Shown: in pieces, positions 44,800-56,170 of the stretch
Numbering within the stretch: position 1 is the stretch's first letter
Layout of the letters: each line of letters opens with the position of its first letter
Assembly (NCBI GenBank): GCA_964017125.1
Contig: OZ024902.1
Location: forward strand, 99,850,796-99,914,795
From: Flabesymbios commensalis
Lineage: Eukaryota; Annelida; Polychaeta; Terebellida; Flabelligeridae
Direction of reading: 5' to 3'
DNA: 64,000 nucleotides
Position numbers and translations under genes: made by a program
Notes under the pieces: model-generated
The model's database searches: none
What the model was told of the DNA's origin: nothing
What the model saw: only the letters and a program-made list of their open reading frames with translations

Positions 44800-46050
44800 T
44801 TCTGTGTTCAACAGTCCTGGTAAGTAGGCAGTCGTAGGTTGATCCGATGTTCCTCCGCAAAATTGAGAATCTTTGCTGCTAGTTCGCACAGGGCTTTTGA
44901 TTGAGTACCTCCCTCCTTCACCAAGTACGCCACTGCTGTAGTGTTGTCTATCTGTAGCGCAATGATATGGTGACTCATCAGCGATGTCAAATGCTGGAGG
45001 TGCAGGTAGACCACCAGGAGCTCTAGATAATTGATATGATTGTTCATCTGAGCTCGGGACCATTGACCTTGGAGATGTCTGTGACCGAAATGTGCACCCC
45101 AGCCGCTCAGAGATGCGTCGGTCGCTAGAGCACTGTCTGGAAGGGGAAGATTGATACTGCGTCCACTCCTTGGCGGCGAGGTCCACCAATGCAGGGAGAC
45201 TCTTGCTTCTGAGGTGATGCTGACCACTGACCTCAGAGACCGGCCACTGCCGCGGGGTAGACACTGTTGTAGGGGTCTTGAGTTCAATCGTCCCAATGGT
45301 ACTGCCATTGAGGCAAAGTTCGTCTTGCCCAGGAGGGCCATCAGTTCTGACACACGGACTGAATTTGTGTGCAACATCCTTCTGGACAAAGAGGCTATTT
45401 GAGTCATCTTGTCTTGTGGCAGGAGTACTCTCATTCTCCTGGTGTCTCACTCTAGTCCCAAGTAAGGAAAAACCTGAGTGGGGGTAAGTCTGCACTTTGT
45501 TGGACTCCTCCTGAAGCCCGCTCGGCGGAGAAGTGACAACAATACGTCTCTGTGGGCTGACGCTTGTCTGTATGAGTCTGCCAATACCAGAATGTCGTCC
45601 AGGTAGAAAATGACACGTATTCCCCTTAGACGGCATTCCTCCATCAATGGCCTTGTTATGTCCGTAAACACTTGAGGGGACGATGTTAAGCCGAATGGGA
45701 GACGGCAAAATTGATATGTCCTTCCTTTCCACTGAAATCGAAGGAAGCGGCGATATTCTGAATGTATTGGGATGTGAAGAAATGCGTCCTTCAAATCGAC
45801 TGTGATTGACCAGTCGTCTTGACGAATGGTCTGTGAGACATCCTTTAAAGTTGACATGTGGAAGAGTTTCTTTTTGATGTAATGATTTAGGGGCTTCAAG
45901 TTTATGATGGGCCTTCTGCCCCCCCCCCCCTTCTTTGACACTAAGAAGAGGCTTGAAAAGAACCCTTTTGTCACTGCTGTCACACGTTCTATAGCTCCTT
46001 TGCGAAGAAGTGAAGTTATTTCTTCTCCCAACTCTCCTACCCCCTGTTGT
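44800..46050 (-). mobile_element. DIRS fossil: reverse transcriptase and RNase H region
   Basis: Reverse-transcriptase motifs on the minus strand include RPIINLKPLNHYIKKKLFHM, TVDLKDAFLHIPI, CRLPFGLTSSPQVFT and the catalytic box VIFYLDDILVLADS. They are followed by an RNase H-like part with ALATDASLSGWGAHFG and ALQIDNTTAVAYLVKEGGTQ. The FYLDDILV wording is typical of DIRS reverse transcriptases. It is part of a broken element. Confidence 0.85.
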
Positions 46051-46204
46051 GATCTGGGTAGATGAAAAATTGTTTCTGTGGGATATATAAGAGGGGGTAC
46101 CTCTGAGAATTCTAGTCTGTACCCCCCGTATTGTTTTTAACACAAAGGGATCCTGGGCGAGGGTTTCCCAGAATACCATCTTGTCCTTTAAGGATGGGAC
46201 ACCG

Positions 46205-47975
46205 TCAATATTTCTTACCACTGGCTCTGCCTCTACCACGACCTCCTCGGAAGGAGGAAGAGCCTCGAAATGGCCGACGTCCTCTGTAAGAAGAGCCACC
46301 TCTGTATGTCTGTGCCTCTCTCTGTCTGTGATGAGAAGACTCGTTGTGTGAACGACGTAGTGGTGAGCGACTTCTCTCCTGACGTCTGGGGGCTGGTCGC
46401 TTATTGTCTCGTATAGCCGACGCGAGAGAATACTGCGTCTGGTGTTTAGCTGCAGCAGTCAATAATCCAGAGACGTCTTCCTTATAAAAAGAATCAAATC
46501 CCAGAGAACAACTACAAAGCTGGGATTGTAAAAGTTTATCTTTAACTGCATTAGCCACCAATTCCCGTCTCTTAATGGCTAAATCATTGAATCCTGCGGC
46601 TAGGAAACGAAGGGCGTGGCCGACAGGCGCCATAGCGTCACTCTGTATAACACCTATGGCTTCTAACAGTCTCTCTCGGTGCTCAGGGACCAGGGATGCC
46701 TCTGCAATGGCTGATATCTCCATCATGGGGGCCTCCATCATTTCTAGACCTTTGGATAATGCGGCAGCAGTAACCCCCATGGCTTTCTGTTGTTTCTTGA
46801 TAGCAGCATCTGTTTGCCAATGGTGGTGAGAAATTGGTGTTTCCTGTGGCAGTTCAGGTGGTATAAATGGTGAACTGGCGCCTTCACTTGAGTATAGCGC
46901 CTCAGAGCGGAATATTCTAACTTGGCGTATCTCCGCCCCGCCGCGGGCCTGACGCCACAAGGCTCTCTGTCTATCGCTGGTCGTAACCTCATCGACTGGC
47001 TTAGAAAGAGCCGACCTAAGACCCGACAAGTGGCAGTCTTCTAGGCCAGGCATGGCCAAAAAGGGGTTCTGTTCACTCTTGAAACTGCCATCCTCGTCCT
47101 CCAAGCTCTCCTGCCATCCACTTGGAGACGTCTGTGTGTGTGATAAGGATGCTAAAGGGTCCAGATGGCTCTCGTGACGTGATCGGACCCTGTTACCAGG
47201 TGAACAGTGGCGCCCTACCACGGGGCCCTGCCTCAGAGGAGACTGAACATCTGCCGCGATTACGTCTCGTAGCGTGATAATAGGAGAACAAGGCGCCCTA
47301 CCTCGGGTCCCCGTTTCTGCTGAGTATGGTCACCTACCTCGGCACCATCTCGTATAGTCATAAAAGGAGAACAAGGCAGCCCTACCTCGGGTCCCCGTTT
47401 CTGCTGAGTATGGTCACCTACCTCGGCACCATCTCGTAGAGTGAATAAAGGAGAACTAGGTGGCCCTACCTCGGGTCCCCGTTTCTGTCGAGTACGGACA
47501 CCTGCCTCGGCACCGTCTCCTGTCAAATTCACTGTCCCCAGGCTCTGACTTGGAACAGGCGTTGCATTTGAAGCTATAACCCTGGACAGGGCTTTCTCTA
47601 CCATTGCTTGTATACGTTCCTCCATAGAAGTGGCTGTCTCCATTGGTTCCGGGGCTCTCCAGTTCAAACGTGGGTCTTCCCCATCCAAAGTAATTTCTGC
47701 CATGGGCTCATCTCTCTCAGTAGAAACTGTCATAGAAGCTACTGTTTCTGTTGAAGTCGCCGTCGGCGGTAGCGTCGACGTCGCCGGTAGCGTCGACGTC
47801 GCTGACGTTGACCGGCGATGGGGAGATGTCACAGGCACTGACCTGACACTGCTACCTTTCCTGGTAGGACTCCTACTCTTCCTAGTAGGGCTGCTCCTGT
47901 GTTTGTCCCTGTTAACGTTCTTCTTTGCAGGGCTCCTACTTCTCTCTCCCTTTCTTTCTCTATCATGAGGCATGA
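46205..47975 (-). mobile_element. DIRS fossil: gag-like region
   Basis: The minus-strand protein starts at about 47973 with a basic Arg/Ser/Lys-rich stretch (RSRSPAKKNVNRDKHRSSPT). It has a ~28-residue unit repeated three times (DGAEVGDHTQQKRGPEVG, 47290-47510) and continues to an Arg/Gly-rich end (RGRRPFRGSSSFRGGRGRGR). Basic gag-like proteins with an RG-rich C-terminus are usual for DIRS elements and probably bind RNA. It is part of a broken element. Confidence 0.7.
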
Positions 47976-48104
47976 TAACACTCTGAATTCGCTATAATAC
48001 TAATAACAAGTTGAAAGAGAATAACAAATTCAATCAACAAGTTGGATAAGTGAATAACAGTGAGATTTGCGAAAAAGTATAGTTGTGTGTGTTACCAGCG
48101 CGAG

Positions 48105-48386
48105 CTTAGAATTAACAAGGTATATAGGCTGAGGCCTTTTCTTATACAACAAACGCGCCATCGTCATAGTAAGCTAGTCCTGAATACTTCTGAAAACTGA
48201 CACCCCTGAGGGGGGGGGGGTGTTTTCTTCGGTTTTGCTTAGCGTTATACGGGCGCCTGTTTGTTGGAAATAATTTTTAGATAATTTTAAAAAATTCTTT
48301 AGGAACATACCTCGGTTTTGAGAGCTTAGTACCCCATTAATGTAGTGTATTGCTTTGACAAAAAACCAAACTTCTGGTTAAAATTG
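48105..48386 (-). repeat. DIRS terminal inverted repeat, 5' side
   Basis: This is the reverse complement of most of 42738-43060, with few differences, ending at GGTTAAAAT against the flanking miniature element. The high similarity of the two repeats suggests a moderately recent insertion. Confidence 0.85.
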
Positions 48387-48518
48387 GCCCCGTCCGAGTG
48401 TCCCTGCTTGACAATAATTAGGAAGGACAAGTGATATATTTGAGAGCGACTAGTCAATTTTTTAGCTAGTTGTCCGACTGGACAAGTGGAAATTTCGTCC
48501 AGTTTCGAGCCCCGTTAA

Positions 48519-48758
48519 GCAGTCTTTCTCAATTATCTCAAAATGTCACTGGACAGTAGGTCCTGTAAACAAAAATCACCAGACAGTAGCTGGTCAATGG
48601 CCTATTCTTACCTGATGAGACCATAAAAAAGACCAAAAAACAAAACTTGACAAAAAATATCTGGATTGTATATATCCGATGTGGTTGGATATATTGCCGG
48701 ACCTGCCTCTGTTTTACCTGACATGTCCAGTCGGTCCGACGTTATTGGGAAAGACTGC
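48519..48758. mobile_element. Miniature element B, 240 bp, GTTAA target duplication
   Basis: The ends GCAGTCTTTCTCAAT and ATTGGGAAAGACTGC are inverted. GTTAA lies at 48514-48518 and 48759-48763. The interior has matching CACTGGACAGTAGG and CCTGACATGTCCAGTC. Element A landed on its left border, which makes B older than A. Confidence 0.7.
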
Positions 48759-48796
48759 GTTAAGGTGCATTCATTGATAGATAGTATCATAGCCTA

Positions 48797-48897
48797 GGGT
48801 ATTATTGTAAATAAAATCAATTCTGAGAAAAGCAATATACCAACTTAAAACGCCTATAGAATGCACATTTTATTTCCAAATAATTACCAAAACATTT
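48797..48897 (+). repeat. Flanking direct repeat, right copy
   Basis: This is the counterpart of 42586-42700 in the same orientation, with TATTTCCAAATAATTACCA well conserved. Confidence 0.7.
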
Positions 48898-49019
48898 TTT
48901 TCAACGCATCGCCATACAGCTGCGGCTAACAAGTTACAGATTTGGCTAAACTAGCCTAAAGGTTTTCTCATTCGGCTAATTACTTGGCTAATAATGTCTA
49001 TGAGCCAAGGCTCTATGGT

Positions 49020-50720
49020 GCCATCGAAATACCACTATGATCGAAATGGCACAAGAAATGCCGGGTAAAGGGTGGTAAAGAAAACGTGTAAAATTACCAA
49101 AATTCACATATACCTCCACTTATATATTATACATATCATACTAAAGTTTTAAGACATACAAATTCAGTAACGTATCTAAAAAGCGAAATTTTGATAGGTC
49201 TTGCTAAACAAAATGATCAATAGACGGCAATAGACGGCAAGCGATAGAAATGTCATTAGAACGACTCGAAAAATAAAGATACAAAAACCAAACTTTGCAT
49301 ATCTATTATATAATATATCATTAAATAATATAATTGTATGAAAATCGGAAATCGGCTTTTGGAAACATATTCGTAAAAGTTACTTTTAACTGATATGACT
49401 TGTACTACAATTATTACCTAGGCTTAAGATAATTTCAACAAGGGAGGTTTTAGAAATGTCACGATCACGACATGAACCAAACAAGGTACGGAAACCAATT
49501 TTGGTTTATATCTTACAAAATATATTCTACAAATCATATTGAAATATTGAGAAGATACGATGTCATGATCATATTTTATAAGTGGCCTTTTGATCGGTAC
49601 AGCTCCGCCGCGAGCGCTCAATCACACATTAAGCAGAAGTTGAACGCGTAGGTCTATTGTTAGAACATGTCGAAATGCCACAAGAAATGCCAGGTAAAAG
49701 GTGGGAGTGGCTGGACCTAAATTTGTGAAACTTCACAAACCTCTCCCTTAATATCTTACAGATATCATAATCAAATCAAAAGACGATACAACTTTAGCAA
49801 CGTATCCAAAAAGCGTCATTTCGACAGGTATTATAAGTAGGCATATTCCACCTCACACAACTTACAAATGGTAATAAATTTTTGCTTACATGCAACTATA
49901 AGGTAAGCGCTCCAACAGTGCTAGAAATGTCATCATATCGGCATAAAAGACAATGATACATAGACCAAACTTTGCACACCTATTACATATTATATCATAA
50001 ACATCACTGTCAAATATCGAATTGATACAATACCGGTAACATATTTAAATAGTGGCATATAGGTAGGCCTAGATTACAGGTCTCTCGCCCTGCCGCGTAG
50101 GCATATTGCTATGAAATGTCGAGATGCCACAAGAAATGCCAGAAATGGGAATGGATGGACATAAATTTATGGAACTTCACAAACGTATCCCTTAATACCT
50201 GGTGAATGTTATACTCAAATCTCAAGATGATACCACTTCAGCAACGTATCTAAAAAGCGGCATTTCGATAGGTATCAAGTACGCCCATTCCAACACAAAT
50301 GACAAATGGATCAGTGCATGGTAAGCGCTCGAACAGTGTTAGAAATGTCATGATAACGGCATCAAATATTATGATACATCAACCAAACATTGCACACCTA
50401 TTACATATCATCATAAACAGTACTATGAAATAGTGAATTGATACGATGTCGGTAACAAATTTAAAAAGTTTCATTTCGATGGGTATCAGGTTATAGGCCT
50501 TTCGCCCTGAGCCTACACGGCAATTGCCTACAATTCGCTTATAATCACAAAGCTGATGGTGTGAGAAATACCACCAGGACGGTATGAAAAACAAACACTA
50601 AACCAAGCGCATATAATATTATGTATTACGGGTATATTACAAACAAAATGTTGAAACATGGAACTGATACGATGTGAGGAACAAATTTAAAGCTGACCTT
50701 TTAATAGTATGTGCTACGGA
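49020..50720 (+). repeat. Diffuse higher-order tandem repeat
   Basis: Anchors recur: ATGCCACAAGAAATGCC at 49046 (variant), 49671 and 50119; TAGAAATGTCAT followed by ACCAAACTTTGCAC(A)CCTATTA at about 49245, 49925 and 50341; and AACGTATCTAAAAAGCG at about 49171, 49797 and 50243. The spacing of 450-620 bases and an alternating half-unit suggest an old tandem repeat. No coding capacity is seen. Confidence 0.7.
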
Positions 50721-51867
50721 AATGATAATGTGGCATTTGAAATACATTTAAAAAGTTTAATTTTTTTGTTTGCAGAAAACAGCTGAAGTCATGGTCAGAA
50801 GAAGCAAACGTCACCCAGCGAATGCTATGTTTGATTTAAAATAAATCGACACAAAAATTAGTTTAGAATCATAGGTAAAGGCTTCATACATGTATTATAT
50901 TTAGCCTTCTCTTTCAGGTTGTGGACCGTGTGACGTCTTCACAAATCATACAAAACAATATAGTTGACACAATATGTTTATATTTAGTTATGGAAAGTAA
51001 GATAAAGAATATGCTATATATGATGTTTACACTCCATCCCGTCGATTACCTATCACCTCATCCGAATAAAGGCTTCAAAAGACAACACTCCATCCCGTCG
51101 ATTATCTATCACCTCACCAAAAAACACCCAAAAAAGAGTTATTTTTTTGGACATCCTGTTTCTGGGTCATATATGTGTGAATGTCAAAATAAAAAGAAGA
51201 TTTGAAAAAGGAAACAAAAATCGTTTTATATTTATATGAGGTGAATTTTATCACACGGAAACATAAATTTTTCACAGGGACATTGAATGTGTAATAGTGA
51301 CATATTGTAATGGGCATTAATTATGTAATTTTTCCGTGTCCCAAGATAAAACCATAGGTCCCAGCCATATTAATGGGGATAAAATGAATCTAAAATGCCC
51401 TGTGCTCTCTTTTTTGCACTTGTTGTGTAAAGTATACACTAGAGTATGGAAAACAAACATGATGTCTGACGAGGGTACAAAAACAGTTATACCGTACAAA
51501 TCCGAATTGCCCTCTTTCTCTCCAAGTCCCATTTTACCATGTAAGTAATGGTATAGTTTACACCCTACTAAACAAACAGTAAATGATATGTTGTACATGC
51601 AAGTTGTACACTATGTCCATGTGTACAAAGAGCCAAAGTGTCTTTATTTTATATTCATTGAAAAAAAATATTCTGCATATTTCAGTGATTTGTCCCGTCC
51701 CGTAAGTAATGTCCCGTAAGTAATGTTTTTCTTTTAATAGTGCTAGATATGCAATATCTTGAAATTTAAATAAGGTATTGCAAAATACACCTTCTATATT
51801 TGAAACAATACATTAAGTATGATATTTCTTAGTAGAATTATTTTTTTGGTCATATAATAAGAAACTA
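50721..51867. other. A+T-rich DNA with a short direct repeat
   Basis: CACTCCATCCCGTCGATTA and CTATCACCTCA are repeated at about 51031 and 51088. TGTCCCGTAAGTAATG appears near 51708 and recurs at 52645 (complement) and 56588. No gene is supported. The frames at 51317-51598 on the minus strand and their plus shadows show no domain. Confidence 0.4.
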
Positions 51868-52460
51868 ACAAGAGCACACTCGACAATAGCCCGCCGCCAT
51901 TATTGAACTTGTAGTCATTATTGCGGCCACGAGGTCAAATTATTGACGTAAAATGCGAAAAATGACAATAAATCGGGCTTGTAACTGGTCATTAGTAACA
52001 TGCATAACAGATTTGAAGATGATACATGAAAAACTTTTCAAGTTATCGCGCCCACAAGGTCAAATTATTGACGTAAAATGCAAAAAATCGCAATAAATTG
52101 GTCATTTTGAATTTTTTTTCAGCCCTTATTGAGCTTGTTCAAGAACTACTTATTAGTAACATGCATAACAAATTTGAAGAGGATACGTGAAAAACTTTTC
52201 AAGTTATCGAGCCCACAAGGTCAAATTATTGATGTAAAATGCGAAAAATCGCAATAAGTCGGCCATTTAAAAAAAAAATTGCGGCCATTATTGAACTTGT
52301 CTGAGAACTGGTCATTAGTAGCATGCATAACAAATTTGGGAGGGATACATGAAAAACTTTTCAAGTTATCGCGCCCACAAGTAAATGTTAACGCCGACGA
52401 CGCCAAACTTCAATTGCAATAGCCCACCTTTTTTAATTAAAATTAAAAGGCGGGCTAAAA
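51868..52460. repeat. Dispersed element with three internal ~160-bp units
   Basis: Units beginning GGTCAAATTATTGACGTAAA lie at about 51933, 52059 and 52218. Each ends CTTTTCAAGTTATCGCGCCC with ACAAG. The outer parts are AATAGCCCGCCGCC on the left and AATAGCCCACC..AAGGCGGGCTA on the right, the latter a hairpin. AACAAGAG lies on both sides (51872 and 52480). The segment is probably a non-autonomous element of unknown class. Confidence 0.6.
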
Positions 52461-52795
52461 ATATAAAAAATGCTAGCCCAAACAAGAGTGATAAATAAAT
52501 AAATCTGATTTAGTATGTAATATTCTGGCTCTAACCTACAGTTCTACATTAGGCTGCTCAGCCATATATATACAGTAACATGTGCTGTACCACTAGATCT
52601 CCTTCATGAATAACTATTTTCCACTGTAATGACTACTAACTGAAACCATTACTTACGGGACAAAATTTTCCTGAGATATACATGTCGTGCCCAAGCTGTT
52701 TGAATTGTTCTTATAAATACACATTGCAATTTTTGTGTGACTTCAGAAGACCATTTTCATACACTAAAACTACATTTAAACTGTTATGATAAATT

Positions 52796-53011
52796 ATGTT
52801 TTCTGACGGTTTTAAGTGTTATATCATCAACTTCATGCAGCCACAATCAGCAAATCACTTTGTGTGGCCACAGAAGCCTGAGAGACACACAATACCAGTC
52901 GCAGAGATTTTAGACCCTCAACGCCCAGAAACTGTCAACAAGCAACATTTCAGTTTTGTGCAAGGACATACTGTAATATTATTCCCTATAAGAGGCCAAA
53001 GGGTAGCCTAA
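52796..53011 (+). CDS. Possible exon fragment of unknown family
   Basis: The frame reads HFVWPQKPERHTIPVAEILD, PQRPETVNKQHFSFVQ and a short tail. A WPxKxD...dIL...P..VN.R.F pattern is common at the C-terminal end of multicopy invertebrate proteins of unknown function, some of them transposon-borne. That is pattern memory only. No splice support is clear. It may belong to the same kind of gene as the relic at 9638-11265. Confidence 0.25.
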   Translation: MFSDGFKCYIINFMQPQSANHFVWPQKPERHTIPVAEILDPQRPETVNKQHFSFVQGHTVILFPIRGQRVA

Positions 53012-53107
53012 TCCCCCATCCCGCCCTAGTGATAGGAATTTTGTCATGGTGCATCCTTCCATGAAGTCTCATAATTATGTCTCCCCTCTGTACACAGAGG
53101 TGCAGGG

Positions 53108-53275
53108 TTCCCCCCAGAAAAATGAGAAAGCATCATGGTACTTGGCGGTTCTATTTCACGCAGCGCACAATTTGCGTGCGGCTCACAATTTGCGCGCTGC
53201 GCACAATTCGCGTGCGGCGCACAATTTGTGGCGCGCAGAGTCCGGGGGGTCTGGGGGCATGCTCCCCCTTGAAAT
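53108..53275 (+). repeat. CAGGGTTCC-type element with GCGCACAATT minisatellite
   Basis: It begins CAGGGTTCCCCCCAGAAAAA and ends near CTCCCCCTTGAAATTT. The middle has five ~13-16-bp units of the GCGCACAATTTGCGTGCG type. GTCCGGGGGGTCTGGGGGCA recalls the G-rich interior of the element at 16347-16638. A convincing right terminal repeat was not found. Confidence 0.5.
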
Positions 53276-53496
53276 TTTAATCAGAAAACTTCTTTATATG
53301 CATTTTGGTGGCTTATAGCAGTAATTTGTATCCACTGTCTTTGCTGGTAAAAAAATAAACACTGATTCCGCATGTTGACTGATATATAAAAACTAAGTGA
53401 CAGTTTGCCATTAAAAACCCTTGTGATATAGACCACCAGTTTTCTCATATGTACACAGCAAATTATTTTTAAATAGGACTAGAGGCCTATGCCTAT

Positions 53497-53595
53497 GTGG
53501 CATGTTTTAGAAAATTGAATTGTTGATCATTAAATACATGTATTTTAGAAACAAGAGGTCACTATTATACATTCAAATATAAAGCAAATTGCCAC
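53497..53595 (+). repeat. 99-bp repeat, copy 1 (identical to 56678-56776)
   Basis: It runs from GTGGCATGTTTTAGAAAATT to AAAGCAAATTGCCAC and is identical by eye to the copy 3.2 kb away. The ends GTGGCA and TGCCAC are inverted. Identity implies a very recent copy or gene conversion. Confidence 0.85.
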
Positions 53596-53921
53596 AAATA
53601 AAATTTTTGTATTAAAAAAAACATCCTAAAACTACCAGAAAACATTATTTCTTATAATTATGGGGTATTATTGGTGATATTGTATAACTTACATCACTGT
53701 CCATCCTACTTTTTTATTAGAAAAAGCGTTTTGGAGATTTTTTTAATGCTTTAGCAGTTTGGGATAAATAATTAAAAATAATTTTTATTTGTGTATTATG
53801 AAATATAAGATTAATTTTTTTGGTTATACCTTATGAACCAAGCATTAGGTGATGGTTTTTTCTGAACAATACATATGTAGCTAGATAATTATACAGAAAT
53901 TGTGCATAAAGGTGCATGAAG
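53596..53921. other. A+T-rich DNA, nothing recognised
   Basis: No repeat or gene is seen before the 71-bp inverted sequence. Confidence 0.35.
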
Positions 53922-53992
53922 GTACGCTCTACCTAGATCGAAGTACGTACGTCCTTCAAAGTATGTACGTTAATCTGCGGTCGGCCTCCACC
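53922..53992 (-). repeat. 71-bp inverted sequence, right member
   Basis: This is the reverse complement of 39810-39880, ending GGCCTCCACC. If the pair are terminal repeats of one element, it would span 14.18 kb. They may equally be two copies of a palindromic miniature element. Confidence 0.7.
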
Positions 53993-54990
53993 TGATTAAT
54001 TCCTAATAATGGGAGTAGACCCCTAGCCTACGTTTAATTTCTGAAAATGATGTGGCGAAATTTAGGCCCAACGTCTGGGTGTAGGGTTTCTGAATTTTCC
54101 TGGGCACGAGACGGCAAGAGCTATTTTATTTATCTTCGGATCCCTGAGTATTACACTAACGTTGGTTACAACTTACAACCGCTAACTTACCAAATTTTCG
54201 CCCGGCTTCGGGAGTTGTTTGTGTAAGACAGCCCCTCTTCCTCGACCCCTCCCCTTGCTCGTGTTGCTGTTCATCTTAACTGGCTCTTTAATTATATAAT
54301 ATAAAGTATTTCTCAGTATAAATATAAATATTTGCGCTAAACGTTAGTAATCTGGGAAATACCAATTAATTTTCCCAAAACATGTGAAATCCAGTGACAT
54401 GGTTAGCAAGTTTGCTGGAAACAGGTTCGTTGATGAAAACTACACCAGAATAAGAACGCCGGATTGCTGCGGCTGAATTAAACTAAAGGGACACAATCAG
54501 GCTAATATTATAAAAAAATCAGTATTTTTATTCTTGCTTCTTAATATCACCATATGATGTAAACATGTCCATACACTGAAACTGCGTAAGTTTTTAAAAT
54601 TATTGTGTTGTGCATTTACCATTTAAGCAAGATCATAAAGATATAAGGACGAAATTCCCCTATTTCTTATTTTGGACATGCACGTCAGAACTAAGAAATC
54701 GGAAATTTATCATTATTCCTTAGAAGGAAATAATAAAATTGGGGACTTATGTCATTTTTCCTGCCAATATCACACGGGTCAATATAGGCCTATAAAATAC
54801 AAAAATGCAATGAACAATACTTCGTCATAGGCCTAATCCGTTTTTTTAAAACCTGATTACGTTGCCAACGGATGTTTTTTTTTTAAATTGTAATCTATTG
54901 GAAATGTTGAATGTTGCTTTCACTCATTTAAACACTCAAAGAAATATAGCAGAGCTAAAACAAAAACATTTGCCTGGGGATGGGCCTTTA
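53993..54990. other. Mostly unique DNA, with one dispersed repeat at 54568-54695
   Basis: The segment 54568-54695 matches 8269-8375 (shared AGTTTTTAAAATT, ATAAGGACGAAATT, GGACATGCAC). Nothing else is recognised. Confidence 0.4.
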
Positions 54991-56128
54991 TCTATTATCA
55001 TTATCAAGAATATGACAAATGTTTTCCATGAATTTTTTTTAAAGTAAACTACAAGACGGAGAAGCCCTGGCTATCACCAGCTTTAAACATATTTATCAAA
55101 AAGAAAATAAAATTATACAAAACATTGATTAAAAACCCGACATTTACCAACGACATTGCATACAAAAATTCTAAACGTCTACTAAATAGGCCTACATAAG
55201 TTCGAAGAACAGAGAGAGATCATTATGCTGACATATTTAATCAACATAAAAAAACATGTGGAAGACATGGAGTGTTATTAAAGAAATCATAAAGAAAAAA
55301 AAGTGACGCCAATTAAAAATGTTGTAAATAATAAAATTGTTACAGACAGCAACGTTACATCTGACAGCTTTAAAAAATTCTACGTTAACATTGGCCCCGA
55401 CTTGGCTAAAAAAATACCTAAATGTGATAGAGATCCTTTAAGCTACATCCCAAATAACATAAGAGGAAGTATTTTTCTTTTGAAGTTTCTAAAATAATAA
55501 TGTTCTTAATGAATTCTAACCCTGGATGGGATAGAATTCATACTAAGGTTGTTAAAAATGCATATATTGTTTTCAGCGAACCGTTATTACATTAAACTTA
55601 TCAATAACACGAGGAGTGTTCCCTGATGAACTAAAGATTGCTCATGTAATACCCATTTAAAATTCGGAAATAGTATGATGTTAAATAATTATAGGCCTGT
55701 TTCTGTTTTACCATTACTCTCTAAAATATTTGAAAGAATTATGTATAATAGACTAAATGAGTTTACAAGCAAACATGATATCCTATGTAAATACCAGTTT
55801 GGATTTAGGGGAGGGATGGGAAAGAACACCGCCATGATTATTCCAATAGATAAAATTGTATCAGCTCTAGATAACGGTGATAGTGTAATTAGGGGTTTTC
55901 AGATTTTTTGAAGGCATTTGATACTGCTGATCACACCATATTATTTGTGACACATGGTACATATGAGACACAGGACATTTGGGACACCTGGGACATATGA
56001 GACACTTGAAACATATGAGACACTTGAAATATGAGACACTTGGGACATTTGGGGGCCGACATCCACTCTGTAACTACAAATGTTATTCTTCTTGTTAAAT
56101 GTAGCATTTAAAAGTTTTCTAGGCCCTA

Positions 56129-56170
56129 CTGTCCATATCAAACACCCAGTGTTGGTTCAAGGCTGGGTTT
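56129..56170. repeat. Palindromic miniature repeat, partial
   Basis: ATATCAAACACCCAGTGTTG and GTTCAAGGCTGGG match the start of the family member at 60138. It lies inside the insert at 55947-56781. Confidence 0.5.

Larger units (their letters stand above)
42738..48386 (-). mobile_element. DIRS-type retrotransposon fossil (tyrosine recombinase class)
   Basis: This is a 5.65-kb element on the minus strand. It has the order gag-like region, reverse transcriptase, RNase H and tyrosine recombinase, with inverted terminal repeats and an internal complementary region. These are the hallmarks of the DIRS group; there is no integrase, protease or LTR. It is broken, with perhaps four to six breaks in the coding regions. 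Protein motifs and terminal repeats are still easy to recognise, so it is probably not very old. It sits inside a miniature element without a longer target duplication, as expected for recombinase-mediated insertion. No methyltransferase-like domain was recognised. Confidence 0.9.
42728..48514. mobile_element. Miniature element A, host of the DIRS insertion
   Basis: The ends CAGGGCTCGAAA (42728-42739) and TTTCGAGCCCCG (48503-48514) are inverted, with TTAAG on both sides (42723-42727 and 48515-48519). Subtracting the DIRS element leaves ~138 bp, a typical miniature size. The interior of the right part has GTCCGACTGGACAAGTGGAA. Its 5-bp duplication and CAGGG start parallel the element at 16347-16638. 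Confidence 0.7.

Noticed and set aside
47630-47968. 112-codon plus-strand frame ending in a leucine-rich stretch
   Set aside because: It is the antisense shadow of the basic gag-like region of the DIRS fossil.
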